DNA of 64,000 bases from Bacillus sp. ISL-51 (GCF_018613535.1 NZ_JAGGQB010000002.1:62001-126000), one strand, 5' to 3'. Positions 8,444-18,400 are shown, counted from the stretch's first letter. Translations and numbers: made by a program. Notes: generated by a model not told the origin, from the sequence alone.

Positions 8444-9283
8444 TTATAGTTTGCGCTCGCGATAGGGATTTTCATCAGGAAGCTTTTTACGTTTATGTAA
8501 AAGCGCATTGATTTCTCCGCCTAAAATCAGTAAGGTTCCGGTTAAATAAAACCAGATCATAAGAACGATAATTCCCCCGATGCTTCCGTATGTCGCGCTG
8601 TAGTTGGCAAAGGTGCCCACGTAAAATGAAAACAGCATGCTGACGATAATCCAGCCGGCGGCGGCAAAAACAGCGCCGGGAAGCACAAAACGGAAAGACA
8701 GCCTTTTATTCGGAGCGAAAATGTAAAGCGCAGTAAACACAATCAGAAGAATGAGCGGACTGATCACCCAGCGGACAACAGACCAAACATTTAAAAACAG
8801 ATCGGGGGCGCCGATAAAATCAGCGGCCAGCATTCCGATTTCTCTGCCGAATACAGGCAGCAAAAGGGCGATTAAAATCGTGATCACCATCGCAATGGTT
8901 AAAAAAATTGAGGTTAGACGAATGATAATAAATGAGCGGTTTTCCTCGACTTCATATGCATGATTAAACGCCCTTACGATGGCGTTCATCCCGTTAGAGG
9001 CCGACCAGAGCACGGCGATAACCCCGAATGACAAAAGCCCGCCGCTGCGGTTGTTTAACGTTTGCTCCGTAATGGATTTCACCATCGACATCGCGCTGTC
9101 GGGCGCGTATTGATCGACTGCGCCGAGCACGTCTTCTGTTGATATGGGAAGATAGGCGGTGAGCGTCAGCATAAAAATCATTAACGGAAACAAAGACAGA
9201 AGAAAAAAATACGCCAGCTCCGCAGATTTACTTTGCCCTTCGTGAAGAGAAAACCTTGCTAACAGCTCCTTTATAAAGCTCAT
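8444..9283 (-). CDS. yfkH: YihY/BrkB-family membrane protein YfkH
   Basis: A 279-residue integral membrane protein of the YihY (formerly 'ribonuclease BN-like') family with six predicted helices and the typical N-terminal AYFFLLSLFPLMIFMLTL segment. Function unknown; the ribonuclease name is historical. ATG 9283 is chosen because GAGGTGG precedes it by 6 nt; this ribosome site overlaps the yfkI stop codon, so the two genes are translationally linked. Last gene of yfkJ-yfkI-yfkH. Confidence 0.85.
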   Translation of the reverse strand: MSFIKELLARFSLHEGQSKSAELAYFFLLSLFPLMIFMLTLTAYLPISTEDVLGAVDQYAPDSAMSMVKSITEQTLNNRSGGLLSFGVIAVLWSASNGMNAIVRAFNHAYEVEENRSFIIIRLTSIFLTIAMVITILIALLLPVFGREIGMLAADFIGAPDLFLNVWSVVRWVISPLILLIVFTALYIFAPNKRLSFRFVLPGAVFAAAGWIIVSMLFSFYVGTFANYSATYGSIGGIIVLMIWFYLTGTLLILGGEINALLHKRKKLPDENPYRERKL

Positions 9284-9294
9284 GACATCCCACC

Positions 9295-9624
9295 TCAATT
9301 AATGGTCTTTTTTGAAAAATGCTCCTTCGTTTCTTTCAATAGTTCAATGACTTTCGGCGTCGTTTGTTTCAGCTCGGTGATCTGCCTGTTCAAAAAATCC
9401 AGATCATTCGACAGTGTATTGGCGATTTTTTTCGCTTCAGCGATCTTTGCGGCCGCGTCCTCTCTCAATAAGGCCGAGTCACTTCGGTAAAGCTTCACCC
9501 GTTCTTTGCATACCTGCATGCTGCGGGCGCATGCTTCTCTTGTCGGCTTATGTAAAAGGGATAATGCTCCGCCGGCGGCAGCGCCGATCAGCATCGCTTT
9601 AGCCATCATACGTCTTTGTTTCAT
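9295..9624 (-). CDS. yfkI: YtxH-like protein YfkI
   Basis: A 109-residue protein with an N-terminal glycine-rich hydrophobic segment (AKAMLIGAAAGGALSLLHKP, residues 8-27) followed by a long charged helix, the pattern of the YtxH/Gsp13 general-stress family: a membrane-tethered coiled coil. Function unknown. AAGGGGG ribosome site. Its TGA overlaps the ribosome site of yfkH. In B. subtilis the yfkJIH operon belongs to the sigma-B regulon, and a sigma-B-like promoter is visible before yfkJ. Confidence 0.8.
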   Translation of the reverse strand: MKQRRMMAKAMLIGAAAGGALSLLHKPTREACARSMQVCKERVKLYRSDSALLREDAAAKIAEAKKIANTLSNDLDFLNRQITELKQTTPKVIELLKETKEHFSKKTIN

Positions 9625-9638
9625 CTGTCCGATCCCCC

Positions 9639-10112
9639 TTATAATTGATGATCTTTTTTAATGGATTCAAGCAAATGGCTGCAGCCGGACTCGACCAAAG
9701 CGTACACTTCGCTGAAATTCCCGGTATAGTACGGATCAGGGACATCCGCAAGGTCCGCATCCGGTACGTAATCAAGCAGCCGGGCGATACGGGGGGCCGC
9801 TTTTTTATAACCGGCCATGCTGCGCAGATGCCCGATATTTTCAGCATCCATCGCAATCACATAATCAAAATCTGTCAAGTCAGAATCACGCACCTGCCTT
9901 GCTGTGATGCCGCTTGTACTGATCCCTTTTTGCTTGAGAATATCCCGTGTTCCTTCATGCGGCGGATTTCCCGTATGCCAAGCGCCGATTCCTGCTGAAT
10001 CCATTTTAATCTGCCCTTCAAGCCCGTTTTTCTTCACCATATCAGAAAATACCGCCTCTGCCATAGGCGATCGGCAAATATTCCCTAAACAGACAAACAA
10101 CACATGTATCAT
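9639..10112 (-). CDS. yfkJ: Low-molecular-weight protein tyrosine phosphatase YfkJ
   Basis: A 157-residue enzyme. The phosphate loop VCLGNICRS at residues 7-15 holds the nucleophile C8 and R14 of the C-X5-R signature, and the general-acid loop VPDPYYTG lies near residue 120. B. subtilis YfkJ is an active LMW-PTP linked to ethanol-stress resistance. The start was set at ATG 10112 behind GGGAGG (8-nt spacing), which gives the family length; the frame is open further upstream without a ribosome site. First gene of yfkJIH. Confidence 0.92.
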   Translation of the reverse strand: MIHVLFVCLGNICRSPMAEAVFSDMVKKNGLEGQIKMDSAGIGAWHTGNPPHEGTRDILKQKGISTSGITARQVRDSDLTDFDYVIAMDAENIGHLRSMAGYKKAAPRIARLLDYVPDADLADVPDPYYTGNFSEVYALVESGCSHLLESIKKDHQL

Positions 10113-10132
10113 ATCGATAACCTCCCTATTCT

Positions 10133-10158
10133 TTCCCCATATTTTGAGGATCAGAAAC
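10133..10158 (-). promoter_or_regulatory. Sigma-B-like promoter of yfkJ-yfkI-yfkH
   Basis: On the minus strand GTTTCT (10153-10158), 14-bp spacer, GGGGAA (10133-10138). Each box matches the GTTTAA / GGGTAT consensus at four of six positions; agreement with the known sigma-B control of this operon raises the odds. Confidence 0.45.
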
Positions 10159-10267
10159 CTTACCATCATCTTAGCAACTTTTTCACCCTTTCGGAAATAA
10201 GCTTTTATTCTAAATGAATTCTGTTAGAATAAAGGATACGAATACGGTCATGAAAGGATGCATGAAA

Positions 10268-10483
10268 TTGCCGAGCCAACAAACAGAAACATTAAACCAA
10301 ATGATTGAAGATATTTCGCAAAAACTCAACATGCTCAATGTCGGCGTCATCAAAGCGGAAGACTTCAGCGATGAAAAAATCGAAGATCTGACATACCTTC
10401 ATCAAATGGTAATGAAAAAAGAGTCATTCAGCCCGAGTGAAATGCAGGCCATTGCTCAAGAACTCGCCTCTCTTCGGAAATAG
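10268..10483 (+). CDS. yfkK: UPF0435 protein YfkK
   Basis: A 71-residue all-helical acidic protein ([20 protein letters not shown]...) of the UPF0435 family; function unknown. TTG 10268 is chosen because AAAGGA (10253-10258) precedes it by nine bases; ATGs at 10250 and 10262 are in frame but overlap or crowd that ribosome site. A TAGAAT -10 box lies at 10225-10230. Divergent from yfkJ. Confidence 0.75.
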   Translation: MPSQQTETLNQMIEDISQKLNMLNVGVIKAEDFSDEKIEDLTYLHQMVMKKESFSPSEMQAIAQELASLRK

Positions 10484-10494
10484 TGTTTTCATAC

Positions 10495-10525
10495 AGACTT
10501 GCCGTCAGCGGCGGGTCTTTTTTAT
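10495..10525 (+). terminator. Terminator of yfkK
   Basis: AGACTTGCCG / CGGCGGGTCT with a TCAG loop and two G-U pairs, then TTTTTT. Confidence 0.75.
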
Positions 10526-10795
10526 GCTAGCTGCTTAAAAAAGTAAAAAATAATGTTCATGCATTTGACATATAAAAAAAAGAAGGAGTATGATAACCCT
10601 GAAGTTGGTAGAACGATATACCCGCCTATTAATTTATATTCTCAGCAGGAAGTGTGTTTCCCGCTTGCCCCATATTCTGTTTTATCAATCCAGTTTACAA
10701 AAGAAAGGCTGGTTCAATTAAAGGGGATTGTTTCTCGTTTTTTCAATTTAAAAAGGTGATTTAATTGTTAATTAACTATATTAGGGGATGTCATC
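10526..10795 (+). other. Leader region of the shikimate/quinate cassette
   Basis: 270 bp without a convincing gene. It holds the promoter at 10565-10594 and, near its end, a perfect 10-bp palindrome GTTAATTAAC (10767-10776) just ahead of the ribosome site AGGGGATG of the broken transporter gene. The 200-nt untranslated stretch is unusually long for a Bacillus mRNA, but I could not fold it into a recognised riboswitch. Confidence 0.5.
10565..10594 (+). promoter_or_regulatory. Sigma-A promoter of the shikimate/quinate cassette
   Basis: TTGACA (10565-10570), 18-bp A-rich spacer, TATGAT (10589-10594): a near-consensus promoter. Confidence 0.65.
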
Positions 10796-11786
10796 ATGAA
10801 GAACAAATACACCAATATGGCAGCGGGGCTTTACATCAACTATTTCCCGCTGGGCATGATCCATATTATCATCGCTTCTAATATGGAGTCATTATCAAAA
10901 CAGCTCCATACCTCAGCAGCCGGCATCAGCCACTTGGAATCTGAAAGCTGATTCCGCTCCTGTTCGCGGGAAAGCCCTCGGACATTCGGAAGACGTCCGT
11001 TTATCGTGTCAGGCGCGTTTATTTATCTTATTTTTCTTATCGGTATTCCGCTCTCAACCAACTATACGGCTGCCTTTATTTTTGCGATTTGCGCGGGGAT
11101 CGCTAACTCCTTCTTAGATTCTGGAACATACCCGGCTCTTGTTGAAGGTTCCGCTTCCGAATCATAAACAGAAAGAAGATGGCGAAGCTGCCCCATCAGA
11201 AAATCAATTCAAGACACAGCCTTCTATTTGGCGCAAAGGTCTTGCCATTATCATTTTAGGTTTTTCATCCACCTCGCTGTTTATGCTTGTTCAAGTATGG
11301 CTTCCTAAGTTCGGGCAATCTGTTTTAGGCATGCCTGAAGTACAAGCTGTGAAATTATTAAGTTATTACAGCATCGGCTCACTTGTTTCTGTTATTTTGC
11401 TGGCCGTGTTATTAAACAGAGTCATTAAACCGATTACGGTGATGGTCTTGTATCCGGTGATTGCAGCCGTTGCGCTGCTTGCTCTCATTTCTATTCATCA
11501 GCCGGCCGCATCCGTCATCAGCTCGTTTGTCATCGGCCTTTCAACTGCGGGCATTCTGCAATTGGCGATGACGGTCATGGCCATTTTATTCCCTAAAAAT
11601 AAAGGAACTATCACATCTTTTGTTAATATAGCATCAAGCTTATCTTTTATTGTCATTCCGCTTGTAACAGGAGCGATTTCAAAAGCAGCGGGTCTGACGC
11701 CTGTATTCCTGCTTGATATCGGGATCGTCAGCGTCCTTCTCGCTTTGTTTATCGGCATCGGCTTTAAACAAGTGATGAAAGCCTAA
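10796..11786 (+). pseudogene. Broken MFS transporter (shikimate/quinate-type)
   Basis: ATG 10796 has a good ribosome site and opens a typical MFS N-terminus (MKNKYTNMAAGLYINYFPLG), but TGA follows after about 51 codons. Recognisable MFS sequence then resumes in another frame (GRRPFIVSGAFIYLIFLIG, up to LDSGTYPALVE near 11140), stops again at a TAA at 11164, and continues as the intact C-terminal half from about 11139 (helices 7-12). Roughly a third of the normal protein between helices 4 and 7 is missing. At least two frame disruptions and an internal deletion therefore inactivate it. Downstream aroD and the dehydrogenase are intact. Position suggests the lost transporter imported the cassette's substrate. 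Confidence 0.85.
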
Positions 11787-11812
11787 CTATTTTTTAAGGG
11801 AGAGGATTTATC

Positions 11813-12574
11813 ATGAATTCCATTACAATCAAAAACAAGGTCATCGGTGAAGGACTTCCGAAAATCATTGTGCCTTTGACGGCATCAGGAGAGAACGAAC
11901 TTCTTCAAGAAATTGAAGACGTCCATACACTTCACCCTGACATTATTGAATGGCGGGTTGATGTGTACGAGCATGTTGACAGCTTAGACGCCGTTAAGGA
12001 CATGATTCAGAAAGTGCGAAAAGCGGCGGGTGACACACCTCTGCTCTTCACTTTCAGAAGCCATAAAGAAGGCGGAAAGAAAGTCATTGAAGACAGCTTT
12101 TACGTTAAATTGGTGAAAACAGCGATAGAAACAAAGCAGATTGACCTCGTTGACGTTGAATTGTTCACGGGTGAAGCCGAAGTAAAATCGATTGTGGCAA
12201 CGGCGGAAGCGAACGGCGTGTACGTCGTCATGTCGAATCATGATTTTCATAAAACACCGGAAAAGGAAGAAATCATCTCCCGCCTGCGCAAAATGCAGGA
12301 ATACGGCGCGCACATTCCTAAAATTGCGGTAATGCCGCAATCTACGGAGGATGTCCTCGTATTATTGGACGCCACACATACGATGAAAACCAAATACGCA
12401 GACCGGCCGATCATCACGATGTCTATGGCCGGCACAGGCCTGATCAGCCGCCTTGCCGGCGAAGTCTTCGGCTCCGCGTGCACATTCGGCGCAGGCAAAG
12501 AAGCATCTGCGCCCGGACAGATTCCTGTTGATGAACTGCGCAGTGTATTAACGGTTTTAAACAAAAACATGTAA
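11813..12574 (+). CDS. aroD: Type I 3-dehydroquinate dehydratase
   Basis: A 253-residue class I dehydroquinase interconverting 3-dehydroquinate and 3-dehydroshikimate through a Schiff base. The catalytic residues fall exactly at the family numbering: E46 (IIEW), H143 (SNHDFHK) and the Schiff-base lysine K170 (HIPKIAVMP). ATG 11813 follows AAGGGAGAGG. Between a broken MFS gene and a YdiB-type dehydrogenase, and outside any aromatic biosynthesis operon, the copy more likely serves quinate/shikimate breakdown than biosynthesis; that is inference. B. subtilis calls its equivalent aroC. Confidence 0.92.
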   Translation: MNSITIKNKVIGEGLPKIIVPLTASGENELLQEIEDVHTLHPDIIEWRVDVYEHVDSLDAVKDMIQKVRKAAGDTPLLFTFRSHKEGGKKVIEDSFYVKLVKTAIETKQIDLVDVELFTGEAEVKSIVATAEANGVYVVMSNHDFHKTPEKEEIISRLRKMQEYGAHIPKIAVMPQSTEDVLVLLDATHTMKTKYADRPIITMSMAGTGLISRLAGEVFGSACTFGAGKEASAPGQIPVDELRSVLTVLNKNM

Positions 12575-12615
12575 TCAAAACCTGAAAACCGCATTGACTA
12601 ACGGAGGAATACATC

Positions 12616-13500
12616 ATGAAGAAAGACTTAGGACGGATTAACGGAAAAACACAACTCGTCGGATTGTTTGCCACACCGATCGGACACTCATTATCTCCGA
12701 CGATGCACAACCTGGCATTTAAAAAATTAGGGCTGAACTACGCCTACCTCGCTTTTGAAGTCGGGAATGAACAGCTTCAAGATGTGGTAACAGGCATGCG
12801 TGCATTAAACGTAAGAGGCTTTAACGTATCAATGCCGAACAAAATGAAAATCCTTCCTTACCTTGATGAACTCGCCGATTCAGCGAAATTCACCGGGGCG
12901 GTTAATACCGTTGTCAATGAAAACGGCACATTGATCGGCCATTCAACAGACGGAATGGGATACGTCCGCAACTTAAAAGAGCACGGCATTGATATTACAG
13001 GCAAAAAAATGACGCTTGTCGGCTCCGGCGGCGCGGCTACTCCGATTGCGATCCAATCCGCATTGGAAGGTCTCGGTGAAATTTCCATCTTCGCCCGCAA
13101 TGACGCCTTTTTCGAAAGAGCGAAAGAAAATGTCCGCATTATTAACGAGGATATGAAAGATTCTCATTGTAAAGCGAATATTTTCCCCCTCGAAGATAAA
13201 GAAGCGCTGCGTGCCGAAATCGCATCAAGCGACATTTTCGCAAACGGAACGGGCGTCGGCATGAAGCCGCTGAAAGGCTTGAGTGTCATTGAAGATACTT
13301 CGATGCTCCGCCCGGATCTGATTGTGACAGACGTTGTGTACAACCCCGTGAAGTCTAAATTGCTCGAACAAGCTGAAGAAGCAGGCTGCCAAACCATTAA
13401 CGGCCTCGGCATGATGCTTTGGCAGGGCGCCATGGCGTTTGAATACTGGACAGGCCGGGAAATGCCGGTTCAATACATTAAAGAGCAAATGTTTGAATAA
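12616..13500 (+). CDS. Quinate/shikimate dehydrogenase, YdiB type
   Basis: A 294-residue AroE-family oxidoreductase. The substrate-binding start GHSLSPTMHN (near residue 24), the catalytic lysine in NVSMPNKMKILPY (near residue 72), NTVV, STDGMGY and the dinucleotide motif GSGGAATPI (near residue 140) are all present. The sequence and length match E. coli YdiB, which uses quinate and shikimate, better than biosynthetic AroE; it shares YdiB's C-terminal LWQGA and EYxKxxM features. Ribosome site GGAGGA. Follows aroD by 41 bp in the same operon and is followed by a terminator. Confidence 0.88.
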   Translation: MKKDLGRINGKTQLVGLFATPIGHSLSPTMHNLAFKKLGLNYAYLAFEVGNEQLQDVVTGMRALNVRGFNVSMPNKMKILPYLDELADSAKFTGAVNTVVNENGTLIGHSTDGMGYVRNLKEHGIDITGKKMTLVGSGGAATPIAIQSALEGLGEISIFARNDAFFERAKENVRIINEDMKDSHCKANIFPLEDKEALRAEIASSDIFANGTGVGMKPLKGLSVIEDTSMLRPDLIVTDVVYNPVKSKLLEQAEEAGCQTINGLGMMLWQGAMAFEYWTGREMPVQYIKEQMFE

Positions 13501-13515
13501 GAAATCATCCAGAAG

Positions 13516-13548
13516 CGCTGAGAGACACATCGTCTCCCGGCGTTTTTT
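13516..13548 (+). terminator. Terminator of the aroD operon
   Basis: CGCTGAGAGAC / GTCTCCCGGCG stem with one mismatch and a 5-nt loop, then TTTTTT. Confidence 0.7.
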
Positions 13549-13633
13549 CATTTTCGCCCTCTCCCCTTTCTTCTCAGACAAGAAAACGATTATAATGGTT
13601 GTAAGAATCCATACCAAGTGAGGAATGCGACGT

Positions 13634-14662
13634 ATGAAACAACAAAAAAAACGGGTGACCCTGCAGCAAGTGGCTGAGCATGCAGGCGTGTCAACATCCA
13701 CCGCCTCTCTGATCGTCCGCAATAATCCGAGAATTTCAGAAGCGACCCGAGAAAGAGTGCTCCAATCCATGCGGGATCTGGGTTATGTATATGATCGGGT
13801 CGCCGCGAATTTACGATCACAGACGTCGACGACTGTAGGACTGATCATTACTGACATTTCCAATACATTTTTCTCAGAGTTTCTGATCGGGGTTCAAAAT
13901 ACGCTAGAAGAAGTCGGATTAACGGTGCTATTAGGAACGACGTTCGATTCTGTCGCCAAGCAGGATCAGCTGATTTCAACCATGCTGGAACACCGTGTCG
14001 GCGGATTGATTTTGTGTCCTGTTTCAGGAGCAGCCGAGGAGACGCTTTTACGCCTTGAGCAGCTTGATATTCCGGTGGTGCTCGCCGTCAGGGAAATTGC
14101 CGATGCCGACTGTGATTTTGTCGGAGCTGATTATGAAGAAGGAACCTATAAAGCCGTTCATCACTTAATAGAAAAAGACCATAAGGACATTGCGTTTCTA
14201 GGCGGAGTGAAAAACTCCTCTACATGGACGAAACGAATGAAAGGCTTTGAAAAAGCGCTTCATGAAGCAAATCTTGAGGTAAGGAATGAATTTGTAATTG
14301 ACAGCGCTCCGACCCGCGAGGAAGGATATGAAGCTGTGATGAAGCTGCTCCGTCAGCCGGCTCGCCCCTCCGCGATTTTCTGCTTCAGTGATTTGGTTGC
14401 GTTCGGCGTGATGCAAGGGGTAAGACAGGCCGGTCTCATACCGGGAGAGGATATTGATATTGTCGGATTTGATAACGTGCCGGAAGCTGAGATTTCCTAT
14501 CCCCCTCTCACCACCGTTTCATCATTTCCTCGGCAGTCAGGCAAGGAAGCCGCTCAATTGCTGCATCATAAGCTCACCGATTCCCAGCACAAAAAACAGC
14601 GCATCATCCTGCCGCCTGAGCTGGTCGTCAGGGAATCCTCATCAAAAAAGCGGAACGCCTAA
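13634..14662 (+). CDS. LacI-family transcriptional regulator
   Basis: A 342-residue repressor. The N-terminal helix-turn-helix VTLQQVAEHAGVSTSTASLIVRN is followed by the hinge NLRSQTSTTVGLIITDISN and a periplasmic-binding-protein-like effector domain to the C-terminus. ATG 13634 lies ten bases after GAGG; a nearer ATG at 13625 overlaps it. TATAAT at 13591-13596 is the likely -10. It stands directly behind the aroD-dehydrogenase operon, on the same strand but after a terminator, and is the natural candidate to control it in response to a ring acid. That link is inference from position; no LacI operator was proven at the operon promoter. Confidence 0.85.
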   Translation: MKQQKKRVTLQQVAEHAGVSTSTASLIVRNNPRISEATRERVLQSMRDLGYVYDRVAANLRSQTSTTVGLIITDISNTFFSEFLIGVQNTLEEVGLTVLLGTTFDSVAKQDQLISTMLEHRVGGLILCPVSGAAEETLLRLEQLDIPVVLAVREIADADCDFVGADYEEGTYKAVHHLIEKDHKDIAFLGGVKNSSTWTKRMKGFEKALHEANLEVRNEFVIDSAPTREEGYEAVMKLLRQPARPSAIFCFSDLVAFGVMQGVRQAGLIPGEDIDIVGFDNVPEAEISYPPLTTVSSFPRQSGKEAAQLLHHKLTDSQHKKQRIILPPELVVRESSSKKRNA

Positions 14663-14679
14663 GGGGCGTCCCGCTTTTA
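14645..14679. terminator. Bidirectional terminator between the lacI-type gene and yfkM
   Basis: AAAAGCGGAACGCC / GGGCGTCCCGCTTTT with one internal mismatch, T-runs on both sides. Confidence 0.8.
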
Positions 14680-14681
14680 TT

Positions 14682-15197
14682 TTAAGCAAGCAATTTTAAA
14701 GATTCGCGATTAAACGCAGGAATGTCATCTGGCGTACGGCTTGTGACCAGCTGATTTTGGCAGACAACGACTTCTTCATCCACCACGTTCGCGCCGGCGT
14801 TTTCCATATCAATCCGAATGGACGTGAATCCCGTCGCTTTCCGCCCGTCCAATGTTTTCGCGTTGATTAGGAGCTGAGGGCCGTGGCAAATGGCGAATAC
14901 CGGTTTTTTATCATCCATAAATGTTTTAGCAAATTGAACGAAGCGGTCATCCGCGCGAAGCATATCCGGCGAGAATCCGCCTGGGATCAGCAGTGCATCG
15001 AAGTCTTTCGGATTGACATCATCGATGGACGCGTCCACTTTCACTTCCGCTTCCCCTTGCTTGCCCTTTACTGTTTTTCCTTTTTCCTGTTCAATGACCG
15101 TTAATTCATGACCTGCATCTTGAAAAGCTTTTGCAGGCTCAGTATACTCGACATCCTCAAAATAGTCTGTTAACACAACTGCAATTTTTTTACCCAT
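14682..15197 (-). CDS. yfkM: DJ-1/PfpI-family general stress protein YfkM
   Basis: A 171-residue class I glutamine-amidotransferase-like protein. The nucleophile elbow AICHGPQLL places the reactive cysteine near residue 104, with the upstream acidic residue in YFEDVEYTEP. Relatives act as glyoxalase/deglycase or protease-like stress proteins; the exact activity is not decided by sequence. ATG 15197 follows AGGAGG. A sigma-B promoter lies 43 bp upstream, agreeing with its role as general stress protein 18. Confidence 0.9.
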   Translation of the reverse strand: MGKKIAVVLTDYFEDVEYTEPAKAFQDAGHELTVIEQEKGKTVKGKQGEAEVKVDASIDDVNPKDFDALLIPGGFSPDMLRADDRFVQFAKTFMDDKKPVFAICHGPQLLINAKTLDGRKATGFTSIRIDMENAGANVVDEEVVVCQNQLVTSRTPDDIPAFNRESLKLLA

Positions 15198-15239
15198 GGT
15201 TATACTACCTCCTGCTTGATGAAGTCTACATAAAACAAT

Positions 15240-15265
15240 GTACCCCAGCCACACTAAAGTAAAAC
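15240..15265 (-). promoter_or_regulatory. Sigma-B promoter of yfkM
   Basis: On the minus strand GTTTTA (15260-15265), 14-bp spacer, GGGTAC (15240-15245): close to the GTTTAA-N12-14-GGGTAT consensus. Confidence 0.75.
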
Positions 15266-15421
15266 ATACAAGACATCGCCCTCACCATCCGGTTTTACAT
15301 AGGTCATTATCCTCATTTTTCATCTTTTCACAAGAATCATCATGAAATCTATATAAAGTTTCACAAAATATTCTTACAATGGAACTGCATAACAAAAAAT
15401 TTGTTGAAAGGTGGAGAACAG

Positions 15422-18400
15422 GTGAGAATACAGAAAAGACGATGCAGCGTCTATATGACACTCCGTATTCTGCTGCCCCTAGTTATGATAATTAGTCTAA
15501 TCCTCCCCACATCACCCATTAAAGCAGAAGAAAACAAATCCTCCCGTGTGAACCTTAGTATTTTAGCGACAACTGATGTTCATGCCAACATGATGGATTA
15601 TGATTACTACAGCGACAAAGCAACAACTGAATTCGGGCTTGCCAGAACAGCTCAGCTGATTTCAAAACACAGGCAGGAAAACCCGAACACACTGCTTGTC
15701 GATAACGGAGATTTGATCCAGGGAAACCCTCTTGGAGAATACGCCGTAAAATATGAGAAAAACGATATTATCACAGGCGCGAAGACCCATCCGATTATTG
15801 AAGTGATGAACCAATTGCACTATGACGCGGGAACACTCGGCAATCATGAATTTAATTACGGGCTCGACTTTTTGGACGGCACAATCAAAGGCGCTGACTA
15901 TCCGATCGTCAACGCCAATATTAAAACAATGAGCGGCAAGAACCGCTTTACGCCGTATGTGATTCAAGACAAAGCGGTGACGGATGAAAACGGAGTAAAG
16001 CAGCAGATTAAAGTGGGCTATATCGGCTTTGTCCCGCCTCAGATTATGACGTGGGATAAAAAAAATCTCGAGGGCAGCATTCAGGTGCAGGACATTGTCG
16101 AATCCGCCAAAGAAACCATTCCGAAAATGAAGGCTGAAGGCGCCGATGTCATCATCGCCCTTGCGCACAGCGGAATTGAAAAAAAGGCGCAATCCGCCGG
16201 AGCGGAAAATGCCGTTTTTGATCTGGCTACAAAAGTAAACGGAATAGATGCGATTGTATCCGGCCACCAGCACGGGCTTTTCCCTGATGCGGAATACAAA
16301 GGCGTTGATAAATTCAACGTGGATAAAGGAACGATTAACGGCATCCCTGTTGTCATGCCAAGCAGCTGGGGCAAATATGCGGGCGTCATCGACCTCCAGC
16401 TCGAAAAAACAGACGGCGAGTGGCACGTGTCTGATTCGAAAGGCAGTATCGAGCCGATCGCCGGCAATGTGACTTCAGAAAACGAAACCGTCGTCAATAC
16501 GGTAAAAAAAGCGCATGAAGGCACACTGAAATACATCAGAGAACCCGTCGGCCAAACAAAAGCCGGTATCAACAGTTTCTTCGCCCAAGTCAAAGACGAT
16601 CCGTCCATTCAAATCGTGACGGACGCGCAAAAATGGTATGCCGAAAACAAGATGAAGGATACGGAATATAAAAATCTGCCCATCCTCTCGGCAGGCGCTC
16701 CGTTTAAGGCGGGCGGCCGAAACGGCTCCAGCTACTACACCAATATTGCAGCCGGCAATCTTGCCATTAAAAACATTGGTGATTTATACCTGTATGACAA
16801 TACGGTTCAGATCGTCAAACTGAACGGAAGCGAAGTCAAAGACTGGCTTGAAATGTCCGCTGGGCAATTTAATCAGATTGACGCCGCAAAAGGCGGCAGC
16901 CAAGCGCTTCTGAATGACGATTACCGCTCTTATAATTTTGATGTCATTGACGGCGTCACCTATCAGGTCGATGTCACCAAACCGGCCAAGTACAACGAAA
17001 ACGGGACGGTAATCCATCCTGACTCAAGCAGAATCGTCAATCTTTCTTATAAAGGAAAACCCGTCAGCGCGAATCAGGAATTTCTGATCGTCACAAACAA
17101 TTACCGCGCTTCAGGAGGCGGCGGCTTCCCTCACTTGAGCAATGATAAAATCGTTTACTCATCAGCCGATGAAAACAGACAAGTATTAATGGATTATATT
17201 ATCCAGCAGAAAACGATTAATCCGAAGGCCGATAATAATTGGTCCATCCTGCCGGTCAAAGGGACAAACCTGACATTTGAATCCTCCCTGTCTGCGAAAC
17301 CTTTTGCCGACAGGGCAGACGACGTCGCTTATATCGGCGAATCAAAAAACGCGGGCTACGGACAATACAAGCTGCAATTTAAAGATGAGGAGCCCGGCAC
17401 AGATCCGCCGAAAGATGAGACGTGGAAGCTCACCGTCATGCATACAAATGACACGCACGCCCACCTGGATAACGCGGCGAGGCGGATGACGAGAATCAAG
17501 GAGATCAGAAGCGAAACCGACCGCAGCATTTTGCTCGATGCGGGAGATGTATTCTCCGGTGATCTCTATTTTACAAAATGGCAAGGGCTGGCCGACTTGA
17601 AGATGATGAATAAAATGGGCTATGACGCGATGACTTTCGGGAACCATGAGTTCGATAAAGGCCCGGCTGCTCTCGCCAGCTTTCTCAGCGGCAACGGCAG
17701 CGCCGTTGATCCGGCCGGCAAATACAATTTTCAAGCGCCGGATTTCCCGATCGTCAGCGCAAACGTTGATGTCTCCAAAGAGGCAAAGCTGAGTCCGTTT
17801 ATTAAAAAGCCGGACACCTTTACAGCGGGGAAAAAGAAAAAAGCAGGCATCCATCCGTACATTTTGCTTGATGTCAACGGCGAAAAAGTCGCCGTATTCG
17901 GCTTAACGACAGAAGACGCATCCACCACATCAAGCCCCGGGAAAAGCATTGTGTTTAATGACGCCTTTGAATCAGCGCAGAAAACGGTAAAAGAAATTCA
18001 AGACAAAGAACATGCAAATAAAATTATCGCCTTGACCCATATCGGCCATCAGCGCGATCTCGATCTGGCCAAAAAAGTAAAGGGCATTGACTTAATCGTC
18101 GGCGGCCATACGCACACCTTGGTTGACAAAATGGAGGTTGTGAAAAACGAAGAGCCGACCATTGTGGCCCAAGCGAAGGAATATGGCGAATATTTAGGGC
18201 GGGTTGATGTCGCCTTCGATCAAAACGGCGTCGTACAACCGGGACAATCCTCCCTTCAAGCGCTGCCGATTGACGAACAGACAAAAGAAGATCCGGACAT
18301 AAAAAAAGAGCTCGATACGTTTAAAAACGAGCTCGTATCGGTCAAAAATGAAAAAGTCGGCTATACAAAAGTGGCGCTGGACGGCCAGCGCGAGCATGTC

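Noticed and set aside
9645-9998. Open frames of over 100 codons opposite yfkJ, nos, yfkN, treA and other genes
   Set aside because: Antisense frames created by the codon bias of the real genes; none has a ribosome site or family motif.
10553-10759. 68-codon open frame before the broken MFS gene
   Set aside because: It begins upstream of the promoter boxes, no ribosome site precedes its start, and the composition is not protein-like; it overlaps the untranslated leader.
12616-13500. Calling the dehydrogenase biosynthetic AroE
   Set aside because: Length and C-terminal features are YdiB-like, and it lies with a type I dehydroquinase outside the biosynthetic loci.
15360-15380. Possible PhoP box before yfkN (TTCACA and TTACAA)
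   Set aside because: The two half-sites are eight bases apart instead of the five expected for PhoP direct repeats.
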